Shown here one piece after another: positions 1 through 5,683 of a stretch of DNA of 9,935 bases (position 1 is the first letter of the stretch; every line of letters starts with the position of its first letter). Position numbers and translations under genes: made by a program. The DNA comes from Planctomycetaceae bacterium (lineage in GTDB: Bacteria > Planctomycetota > MHYJ01 > SBBU01): NCBI GenBank assembly GCA_005239585.1, contig SBBU01000122.1, forward strand, positions 1 to 9,935. Reading direction: 5' to 3'. The notes under the pieces are model-generated. The model saw only the letters and a program-made list of their open reading frames with translations. It was not told where the DNA came from and did no database searches.

Positions 1-836
1 AAACCCTCTAATTTGCCCTCTTCATCTGTCAATATTTCGTATGAATGGTAGTATTTTTTCTCCGTTTTAATAATCTTCAAGCTGTAAATAAAAGTTGCAC
101 GATAGGTAAAACCTTTTTCTGTCTCCTTTTTTTCCTTTTGATAGGTAGTGCTTAACTTAAAATCATTGAATAACATGCGCTCGCAGAAATTTATAAAAAA
201 CTCTACAGCCTCTTCATTTTCAAACTTTAGACCAGACTCCTTACAAACCTTCTCAAATTCACCTGATTTGTAGAGATCAATAGGTGTATCTTCGCACTTT
301 TTCAATGCGTAGCTTTGAACAGATTGGCGTGGATTAACATTAAAATCTGTCTCTTTTCCTGTGGATATGCGAAATAATCTGAAATCAGGAAACCATTCTC
401 TTATGCCTTCTTCAAGTACCTCTCTGACTGTATACTTGTCAGGGCCTTTCATTTCTTTTGCCTTTTCTTCAAGATTTTTGATTCCCTGTTCAAATTCTAT
501 ATGCTCCAAAAGCTCAACTAGTCTGACTCTAACCTCTACATCTTTTAACTCAAGGGCCTTTCTAAGTTGTTTCTGGGCCTTCATGCCCATTTTTCTAAGC
601 TCCATATCCGCCTTGGCTCGCTCCTGAGGATTATTTGAGCCAAGCTGCTTTATAAGAGAGTCTATCTTATCCTGTAAACTCAGATCCTGAGCACCATCCT
701 GAACTAAAACTAACGCTAACGAAAGAGCGCCAACAGAAATTGTACGATCCTCCGGCAATCCACCAGCAGAGTAGGCAAAATCGTGTATTCTGAAAGGGCT
801 GGTTAAAATGGAGAAGAACAAAAAAACAAGACTCAT
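1..836 (-). CDS. Secreted HEAT/armadillo-like repeat protein, 3'-truncated by window edge
   Basis: An open frame of 278 codons runs leftward off the window edge without a stop, so the C-terminus is missing. The N-terminus has two hydrophobic stretches (residues about 3-15 and 34-45), the second followed by VQDGAQD, as in an exported protein. Residues about 52-114 form a helical pair resembling one HEAT/armadillo unit (NNPQERAKADMELRKMG, then DVEVRVRLVELLEHIE), a type frequent in planctomycete secreted proteins. The remainder (about 150-278) is charged and not recognised. The ATG overlaps the stop of the upstream gene as ATGA (833-836), which suggests translational coupling. A TTG at codon 27 (position 758) would give a tidier single signal peptide and is the main alternative start. 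No enzymatic residues are visible. The role is unknown; a protein-protein interaction surface is an inference from the fold type. Confidence is high that it is a gene and low for function. Confidence 0.72.
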   Translation of the reverse strand, partial: MSLVFLFFSILTSPFRIHDFAYSAGGLPEDRTISVGALSLALVLVQDGAQDLSLQDKIDSLIKQLGSNNPQERAKADMELRKMGMKAQKQLRKALELKDVEVRVRLVELLEHIEFEQGIKNLEEKAKEMKGPDKYTVREVLEEGIREWFPDFRLFRISTGKETDFNVNPRQSVQSYALKKCEDTPIDLYKSGEFEKVCKESGLKFENEEAVEFFINFCERMLFNDFKLSTTYQKEKKETEKGFTYRATFIYSLKIIKTEKKYYHSYEILTDEEGKLEG

Positions 837-2092
837 TTGCCTTTTGATTGTTTTATAGGATCAGCTAGAATTTTATTTCCACAAAGTATTAGAATCGCCA
901 TTGATGTACCATATGTCCTTCCGCCATGACCTGAATCGAGCCAGCTTCCCCCGAATTCATCCTCTTGCAATGCTGATATCATCTCCTTCAGTGTTTCGAT
1001 GGCCTCCTGCGGAGTCTTGTCAACTGGATCAGGTACTCCAATCTGTATTCGTGAATCCTTTCCAACAAAATGCAATGCTTGGCTAGCATAAAAATGACTA
1101 TAAAAGAAGTAGTAGGGAGCTATCCCTCCATTTTTCATGTCATGTGTTAAAGTGTTACCTTTCTCAGATGGTTTTCCTCCCTTGGCAGTTGCTCCCTGCT
1201 TCCTGCGCGCTTCCAATTTGTCCTGATATTTGAAGAAATTGTCAAGGGCGGCTATAAGCTTTTCCTGAGAGCCTCCTCCGGCAAGAAAAAGCGCAAGTTC
1301 ACATGCAACAGAGCGACCGGAAGAGCCCAAAGGAGAGCTGACTGTCTTGTCGCTCTTTTGACCCAAGCCATCACGGTATCTAAATGCAGCATCCTCAGTA
1401 CGCATTGATTGTAGGAAATCTACTGCCTTGGTTATCACCTTGTCTGATATATCCACTCCAGCATTTTTTGCTTCTACCAAAGATATCAAGACTGCTGCCG
1501 TCAAAAATGTTTGTTGTGCAACGTCCTTTACCACCTTCGTCTTCTCCTCCTGATCCTGCTTTTCTTCTTCTTTCTCATCCTTCGCCCTTTCACCTTTTGG
1601 CAGATAGGTCCACCCTCCTTTAGCCTCCTGACCTGAAACGAGCGCTTTCACACAACCATCCAATTTCTCCTTGATTTTTTCATCTTTGCCATCTCTGTAT
1701 AATTTGGCGAGACAAAAAAGTGTGTATGCCGTGTTCCAGTGACGATTATCATAACTCTTAGGTTTACCCTCCTTAGGCTGAAACTCTAATAAAAATTTAA
1801 TTGCCTTTTGCATGCTATCAAGATGACTTTTTTCTAGTTTAACCTTTGATTGGGACATATGAATCGCTAATATTGCCAATGCACTAGTCGCCCATGTCTT
1901 GCTCTTTTCAGCCTTTACATTCTTTGAAGAACCCCATGACCCATCAGAACCCTGATTTTTAAGTAAATAGTCTAAACCTTTGCGGATAGCATCTTGTAAG
2001 GTTTTTCCAGTCTCATTCTCTTGAGGTGAACTCGTCCCCGGGAAAAGAAATAATCCCAATACAACACAGAAGATCAAACTTTTATGCTTCAT
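833..2092 (-). CDS. Secreted prenyltransferase/squalene-oxidase-type repeat protein
   Basis: This is a 419-residue protein with an N-terminal signal peptide (MKHKSLIFCVVLGLFLF, then PGTSSPQ), so export is likely. The body carries repeats of the alpha/alpha-barrel terpenoid cyclase/prenyltransferase fold. QW-like turns are seen at residues 47-54 (QGSDGSWG), 155-163 (QEAKGGWTY) and 381-384 (GGSW), each followed by helices. No DxDD acid motif of squalene-hopene cyclase is seen, so a cyclase activity is not supported. Such proteins are abundant in planctomycetes and their function is undefined. A strongly charged Lys/Glu insert (about 166-190) interrupts the repeats. The frame is open further upstream to 2140, but the ATG at 2092 is preferred because it begins the signal peptide and is preceded by AAGGAT (2097-2102). 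The stop overlaps the next start as ATGA. It lies 106 nt downstream of recG on the same strand, so it may share that transcript or have its own promoter. Confidence 0.82.
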   Translation of the reverse strand: MKHKSLIFCVVLGLFLFPGTSSPQENETGKTLQDAIRKGLDYLLKNQGSDGSWGSSKNVKAEKSKTWATSALAILAIHMSQSKVKLEKSHLDSMQKAIKFLLEFQPKEGKPKSYDNRHWNTAYTLFCLAKLYRDGKDEKIKEKLDGCVKALVSGQEAKGGWTYLPKGERAKDEKEEEKQDQEEKTKVVKDVAQQTFLTAAVLISLVEAKNAGVDISDKVITKAVDFLQSMRTEDAAFRYRDGLGQKSDKTVSSPLGSSGRSVACELALFLAGGGSQEKLIAALDNFFKYQDKLEARRKQGATAKGGKPSEKGNTLTHDMKNGGIAPYYFFYSHFYASQALHFVGKDSRIQIGVPDPVDKTPQEAIETLKEMISALQEDEFGGSWLDSGHGGRTYGTSMAILILCGNKILADPIKQSKGK

Positions 2093-2096
2093 CCTT

Positions 2097-2102
2097 ATCC
2101 TT
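2097..2102 (-). promoter_or_regulatory. Ribosome-binding site that decides the start of the repeat protein
   Basis: AAGGAT lies 4 nt upstream of the ATG at 2092 and directly precedes the signal-peptide start. It supports this ATG over the longer reading from 2140, which would put 16 polar and charged residues in front of the signal peptide. Confidence 0.6.
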
Positions 2103-2198
2103 AACCTTACAAAACACTCAAAATCACTTTGCCTGCTCAATACTTATACGTAGCAAGTGAACCTCACGTTTGCAAGAACAAGTACTGCCTAAAGGCTG

Positions 2199-4229
2199 CT
2201 ATCCGATTCTTGCAAAATCAAGTCTATTTCTGTATTTCCTTAGAGCAGATGAGATGATCTGTTGGAGTTTGTCATTGATAATCATACTTGCATCCTCGCT
2301 TGCCCACATCAGCAGATCTGCATCTTTTACAATATCCGCAGCCTTGAAGTAAGGTATTCCGGACTGACGAGGCCCGAATATATCGCCAGGGCCTCTTATC
2401 TCAAGATCCCGTTGGGATATTTTAAATCCGTCGTTCGTTTCAAGCATGGCGTTGACCCTTTGCTTTGATTCAGGACTTGATAGTCTACCTACCATTATAC
2501 AGTATGAAGGCTCACCTCTTCTGCCTATCCTGCCTCTTAACTGATGGAGCTGATTCAGCCCGTATCTCTCGCAATTATCAATGACCATTATCGTGGCGTT
2601 CGGGATATCCATTCCAACCTCCACAACAGTTGTTGAGACAAGTATTTTTACCTTTGCAGTTCTAAAATCACGTATCACTTTTTCTTTCTCAAACGCGCTC
2701 AATCGTCCATGGATGAGACCAACACCAGATTTCTGAAATTTCTTTGCCAGAACCTGATACATTTCCTTGGCGCTTTGAATCTGATCTGACTTGGCACTAC
2801 CTTCAATAGTCGGATATATAAAAAAAGCTTGTGCGCCGCCTTCTACTTCCTCATGTATGAAGGAAAATACACCTTCTATACCTTCTCTTTCTTTGAACAT
2901 AGTTCTTACATCTCTTTTATAGGGAAGTTCAGAGATTATTGATACATCAAGCTCCCCGAACAACACCATCGCAAGAGTGCGCGGGATAGGTGTGGCAGTC
3001 ATCACAAGAACATGCGGATTGCTGCCCTTTTGCACTAGGCGTGCTCTCTGCCAAAGCCCGAATTTATGCTGTTCATCGGTTATCGCAAGCCCAAGTGATC
3101 TAAATCTAATAGACTCTTCTATTAATGCATGTGTCCCTAGGACAAAATCAATCGAGCCATTTGAAAGCCCTTGCAAAATTTCTTGTCGATCTGATTTTGC
3201 TGTTGATGATGTCATCAAGGCAATCTTTATATTCGAATGCTTGAGCAACCTACATATGTTGAAATAATGCTGTTGTGCAAGTATCTCTGTAGGTGCCAAA
3301 AAACATACTTGGAATTTATTGGCAATCATCACCGCCGCGGCATAAACTGCCACGACTGTCTTGCCGCTTCCAACATCTCCCTGAATCAGTCTGTTCATGC
3401 AGACTCCTGACATTAGATCTTTCTGTATATGATTTATTACAGACTCTTGTGAACTTGTGAATTTGAATGGGAAAAGCGCCCTTATTTTAGTATCTAACTG
3501 GCGTGTGACAACCATTGGCTGTTTTTTTGCGCGTCTTAATGATTCTCTTGCCTTTAATATGGCAATTTGAAACTCCAGAAGCTCCTCATAGGCAAAGCGG
3601 CGCCTTGCAGCCTCCTTTTGGGTATAGTCGATTGGAAAATGGATTGCTTTAATTGCCCCTGCTATATCCATAAATCTTCTCGATTTAAGGAGTTTTTCAG
3701 GGATTGTCTCTGTTACATTCTTATTCAGTTCATTCTCGATTGCATTTTGCATGATCCTTCTGAATTTACGTTGATTAATGATTCGTCCAACACTATAAGA
3801 TGGAACCAATCGAAGAAGATGCACTGGCTGATTATCACCAAGCTTTTCATACTCTCTGACTCTGAAGATCCCATCCTTCAAATCTCCATAGAGCCGCACA
3901 CAATCGCCTTTTTTAAGATTGTTAATAATGTACGGCTGGTTGAACCAGACAATCTCAACCCCAGACGTGTCATCCTTTAATCTACCCTTGGTTATTGTAT
4001 AGCGGCGGGTGCGTACAAGATCCAGGTAGCTGATCTTCCCTTCAATTACACATGTGGAATCATCCTGGATCTGGTTTATCTTAGCAACACTCCCACGCTC
4101 AAGATGTAAAGCTGGAAAAAAATAGAGCAGATCTTTAAGTGTTGTAACCCCAATTTTTTCTAATTTTTGGGCAGTAGATGGACCAACTCCTTTTACGAAA
4201 CGTACTGCAAATGAATGCAAGTTATCCAA
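2199..4229 (-). CDS. recG: ATP-dependent DNA helicase RecG
   Basis: This is a superfamily 2 DNA translocase that regresses stalled forks and branch-migrates Holliday junctions. It has 676 residues; E. coli RecG has 693. The N-terminus has a helix-hairpin-helix-like segment (KGVGPSTAQKLEKIG, about 13-27), then an OB-fold wedge domain (about 50-125) that splits the junction. Helicase motifs are intact: I GDVGSGKT (284-291), Ia LAPTEILAQQH (311-321), II DEQHKFG (385-391), III TATPIPRTLAM (411-421) and VI HQLRGRIGR (562-570). The residue after motif VI is Arg571 where RecG proteins usually have Gly. The start is TTG: an in-frame TGA lies 30 nt upstream of it and no ATG or GTG lies between. No good Shine-Dalgarno precedes it, so translation may depend on coupling to the small ORF ending 27 nt upstream. 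It ends in the usual RecG C-terminal region, so it appears full length. It is co-directional with moaA and the selenoprotein gene. Confidence 0.96.
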   Translation of the reverse strand: MDNLHSFAVRFVKGVGPSTAQKLEKIGVTTLKDLLYFFPALHLERGSVAKINQIQDDSTCVIEGKISYLDLVRTRRYTITKGRLKDDTSGVEIVWFNQPYIINNLKKGDCVRLYGDLKDGIFRVREYEKLGDNQPVHLLRLVPSYSVGRIINQRKFRRIMQNAIENELNKNVTETIPEKLLKSRRFMDIAGAIKAIHFPIDYTQKEAARRRFAYEELLEFQIAILKARESLRRAKKQPMVVTRQLDTKIRALFPFKFTSSQESVINHIQKDLMSGVCMNRLIQGDVGSGKTVVAVYAAAVMIANKFQVCFLAPTEILAQQHYFNICRLLKHSNIKIALMTSSTAKSDRQEILQGLSNGSIDFVLGTHALIEESIRFRSLGLAITDEQHKFGLWQRARLVQKGSNPHVLVMTATPIPRTLAMVLFGELDVSIISELPYKRDVRTMFKEREGIEGVFSFIHEEVEGGAQAFFIYPTIEGSAKSDQIQSAKEMYQVLAKKFQKSGVGLIHGRLSAFEKEKVIRDFRTAKVKILVSTTVVEVGMDIPNATIMVIDNCERYGLNQLHQLRGRIGRRGEPSYCIMVGRLSSPESKQRVNAMLETNDGFKISQRDLEIRGPGDIFGPRQSGIPYFKAADIVKDADLLMWASEDASMIINDKLQQIISSALRKYRNRLDFARIG

Positions 4230-4256
4230 GTGTGCGCTTGAACTGCCCAGCCTAAA

Positions 4257-4388
4257 TCACTCTTCCTCTTGCTCTTTTCTTGGAAGAGGTCTTCTAGGCT
4301 GTTTTTTTTTCTTCTTTCTTACAGATTTTTTCTTCTTCATCGTGAATCTGCGCCACCAGCGCAAATTAAACCTCTCAGGATCCTCCAT
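4257..4388 (-). CDS. 43-residue Lys/Arg-rich small protein, overlapping the selenoprotein gene
   Basis: A 43-codon ORF starts with ATG at 4388 inside the last codons of the selenoprotein gene (14-nt overlap, different frame) and stops 27 nt before recG. The product has an acidic start (MEDPERF), a Trp/Arg cluster (RWWRRF, residues 10-15), a very basic middle (KKKKSVRKKKKK, 18-29), a PRRPLPR segment and an acidic tail (KEQEEE). It has no Cys, signal peptide or membrane segment. I do not recognise a family; it does not match the short basic ribosomal proteins I know (bTHX, AURKAIP1/COX24). An internal ATG at codon 17 could give a 27-residue form. A Shine-Dalgarno is weak (AGG 2 nt before the ATG), so initiation would rely on terminating ribosomes from the upstream gene. 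It fills the gap between two real operon genes, which favours a real gene, but low-complexity codons make chance possible. Confidence 0.42.
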   Translation of the reverse strand: MEDPERFNLRWWRRFTMKKKKSVRKKKKKQPRRPLPRKEQEEE

Positions 4389-4587
4389 AGCCTATTGTAA
4401 CCTTGCCCTTTTCATCAACGATTACTGGAATATCCCGCTTCCCTCCTGAATGCTTGAGCATATTCTTTAGCTCTGCACTGCGTAGTACGTTCCTATAGTC
4501 TATTGTGTTGCCCTTTTTCTCCAGCTCCTCACGAGCAGCAGAGGTATATGGTCAGTCATCCTTACCAAAAATCATGAACTTACCCAT
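4375..4587 (-). CDS. Uxx-star-type glutaredoxin-like selenoprotein (UPYT active site, in-frame UGA)
   Basis: This is a 70-residue thioredoxin-fold redox protein in which codon 12 is UGA (4552-4554), read as selenocysteine. The motif is U12-P-Y-T15, where glutaredoxins have CPYC. Seen in the sequence: beta strand KFMIFGKDD before the motif, helix SAAREELEKKG after it, the cis-proline loop (RDIPVIV, P54), and the glycine pair near the end (GYGGS, G68-G69). These are the four landmarks of a glutaredoxin, in order and at the right spacing. There is no Cys anywhere, so U12 would be the only redox residue, a monothiol-like arrangement with Thr in place of the resolving Cys. The ATG follows GGAGG with 5-nt spacing. 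The known family is the Uxx-star glutaredoxin-like (seleno)proteins, whose substrates are unknown. It sits 17 nt after moaA and ends within the next small ORF. It ends at a UGA followed two codons later by UAA. The alternative, a nonsense-mutated pseudogene, is unlikely given the UGA position and the hairpin after it. Confidence 0.9.
4518..4542 (-). promoter_or_regulatory. Candidate bacterial SECIS hairpin downstream of the UGA
   Basis: Counting the U of UGA as 1, bases 19-22 (GCUC) pair with 28-31 (GAGC) around the loop GUGAG. The helper stem continues with C17-G33, U15-A35, C14-G36 and U13-A37, broken by U18/U32 and G16/G34 mismatches. The loop places G23-U24 exactly where E. coli fdhF SECIS has the G23-U24 recognised by SelB. 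The bulged U17 of fdhF is not matched (C17 here), though U18 is unpaired. The hairpin lies inside the coding region directly after the UGA, as bacterial SECIS elements do. Confidence 0.7.
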
Positions 4588-4592
4588 CCTGG

Positions 4593-4597
4593 CCTCC
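4593..4597 (-). promoter_or_regulatory. Shine-Dalgarno of the selenoprotein gene
   Basis: A perfect GGAGG sits 5 nt before the ATG at 4587, in the short gap after moaA. It is the strongest ribosome-binding site in the window. It fixes the start of a gene that would otherwise be called from nothing, because the frame is interrupted after 11 codons. Confidence 0.75.
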
Positions 4598-4604
4598 GTA
4601 AAAC

Positions 4605-5594
4605 TTATCCTCCAATAGAATACATGGCCCTATCCGGCTTTTTAAACTGATCAGAATTTACAAAATGCCCTGGTTCTTTGTGAAAAACACGATCTTCAAT
4701 TATGGATCTAACTTCCTTATCACTTGCACCGCTTCTCATCGGAGTCTTCAAATCAGTCTCGGTTATTGAAAACAGACATGTCCTTAATTTGCCATCTGCT
4801 GTAAGACGGACTCGATTGCAAGTGAAGCAGAAGGGTTCGCTGATCGATGAAATTATTCCAAAGATAGCCGATCCATCTTTCAAGCGATACCTCTTTGCAG
4901 GGTCACGAGGATCTGTATTCATACTCTCGATCTCGAACTTTTCCTGAATCTTGTCCAAAATCTCCTTCTTTGTAAACAGTTTCTTTCTCTCCCAGATATT
5001 GTCTGCATCTAGAGGCATGAACTCGATGAATCTAATCTCTACGCCCTGCTCCTTGGCGTAAACTATAAAGTCAGATACCTCATCGTCGTTATATCCCCTT
5101 ATTATAACCGCGTTCACTTTAAGCGGGTTAAAACCGATCTTCTTTGCCAGCGCTATAGAACACAAGACCTTATCAAAATAATCTGTACGTGTGATCTCCT
5201 TGAATCTTTCACGTTTCAATGTATCCATACTTATATTAATCCTTTTTAGACCAGCATCAAATATTTCACGGCCTACCCTGTCGAGCAGGTAACCGTTTGT
5301 GGTAAGGCTTAGGTCTCTCAGATCAGGAATAGACTTGAGCATTGCTACAAGTTGAGGCAAATCTCTTCTAGTAGTAGGCTCTCCTCCTGTTAAGCGGATC
5401 TTCTTAACGCCTAGAGATATAAAGATGAGCGCTAGTCTCTTGATCTCCTCAAAAGTAAGGATCTCAGGTCTTGGCATCCACACAGGATATCTTGGCATGC
5501 AGTAAATACAGCGGAAATTGCATCGGTCTGTTATAGAGATCCTTATGTTGTCTATAACACGGTTATAACTATCCTGAAGTACGGTCTCTTCCAT
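4605..5594 (-). CDS. moaA: GTP 3',8-cyclase MoaA (molybdenum cofactor biosynthesis)
   Basis: This is a radical SAM enzyme that converts GTP to 3',8-cyclo-7,8-dihydro-GTP, the first committed step of molybdopterin synthesis in the cytosol (MoaC follows). It has 329 residues, the family's normal size. The N-terminal radical SAM cluster is C25-x3-C29-x2-C32 (CNFRCIYC), with the SAM-binding GGEP at 70-73. The second, substrate-binding 4Fe-4S cluster has C256, C259 and C273 (CFTCNRVRL, then GKLRTC). The C-terminal Gly-Gly (SIGG) needed for activity is present. The ATG at 5594 is chosen over a TTG at 5618: the longer reading adds a Cys-rich octapeptide and would place the predicted -10 box inside the gene. 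It is first gene of the leftward operon; no other moa/moe/mog gene is in view. Its company with a selenoprotein gene is suggestive, because selenocysteine-containing formate dehydrogenases need both Mo cofactor and Sec, but this is only inference. Confidence 0.96.
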   Translation of the reverse strand: MEETVLQDSYNRVIDNIRISITDRCNFRCIYCMPRYPVWMPRPEILTFEEIKRLALIFISLGVKKIRLTGGEPTTRRDLPQLVAMLKSIPDLRDLSLTTNGYLLDRVGREIFDAGLKRINISMDTLKRERFKEITRTDYFDKVLCSIALAKKIGFNPLKVNAVIIRGYNDDEVSDFIVYAKEQGVEIRFIEFMPLDADNIWERKKLFTKKEILDKIQEKFEIESMNTDPRDPAKRYRLKDGSAIFGIISSISEPFCFTCNRVRLTADGKLRTCLFSITETDLKTPMRSGASDKEVRSIIEDRVFHKEPGHFVNSDQFKKPDRAMYSIGG

Positions 5595-5602
5595 CCTGTA
5601 AT

Positions 5603-5631
5603 AACATACGCAAAGCAATGACAGTGGTCAA
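5603..5631 (-). promoter_or_regulatory. Sigma70-type promoter for the moaA operon
   Basis: On the minus strand, TTGACC (5626-5631) and TATGTT (5603-5608) are separated by 17 bp. They match consensus at 5/6 and 4/6 positions. The -10 box ends 8 nt before the moaA ATG, so transcription would begin at or within a few bases of the start codon, giving a leaderless or nearly leaderless mRNA. This fits the lack of a Shine-Dalgarno at moaA. Confidence 0.5.
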
Positions 5632-5681
5632 GCAGAGTTGAGTTTGTGCTCTAGAAAAAAAGTTAGTAGAATAACTCTGCT
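5631..5681. repeat. 9-bp perfect inverted repeat in the divergent promoter region
   Basis: AGCAGAGTT (5631-5639) is the exact reverse complement of AACTCTGCT (5673-5681), with a 33-bp spacer. The left arm abuts the moaA -35 box and the right arm ends 2 nt before the ATG of the FHA regulator. It could be a pair of operator half-sites controlling both directions, or a hairpin in a leader RNA. No known regulator motif is recognised. Confidence 0.45.
5644..5672 (+). promoter_or_regulatory. Possible weak promoter of the FHA-sigma54 regulator
   Basis: TTGTGC (5644-5649) and TAGAAT (5667-5672) are spaced by 17 bp. The -10 is good (5/6), the -35 poor (3/6). The start codon is 11 nt beyond the -10 box and has no Shine-Dalgarno, so a transcript from here would have a leader of about 4-5 nt. 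Confidence 0.3.
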
Positions 5682-5683
5682 AT

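Noticed and set aside
361..627. 88-codon rightward frame at the left end
   Set aside because: It is opposite the HEAT-like protein gene, which has a better start context and a recognisable repeat unit.
833..2092. Squalene-hopene cyclase annotation for the repeat protein
   Set aside because: The fold-type repeats are present but the catalytic DxDD motif is not, the length is well short of a cyclase, and it has a signal peptide.
2153..2173. Hairpin in the recG downstream gap as an intrinsic terminator
   Set aside because: The stem is 8 bp with a 2-nt bulge and a 3-nt loop, and no T-run follows in the transcription direction. Continued transcription into the next gene is as likely.
3567..3980. 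137-codon open frame antisense to recG
   Set aside because: It lies entirely within a clearly conserved recG region, shows no domain or ribosome-binding site, and its composition is what a complementary frame of a coding gene gives.
4375..4587. The UGA-interrupted frame as a pseudogene or sequencing error
   Set aside because: The stop is UGA specifically, at the catalytic position, with a SECIS-like hairpin, a strong ribosome-binding site and an undamaged frame on both sides. Random decay would not give this combination.
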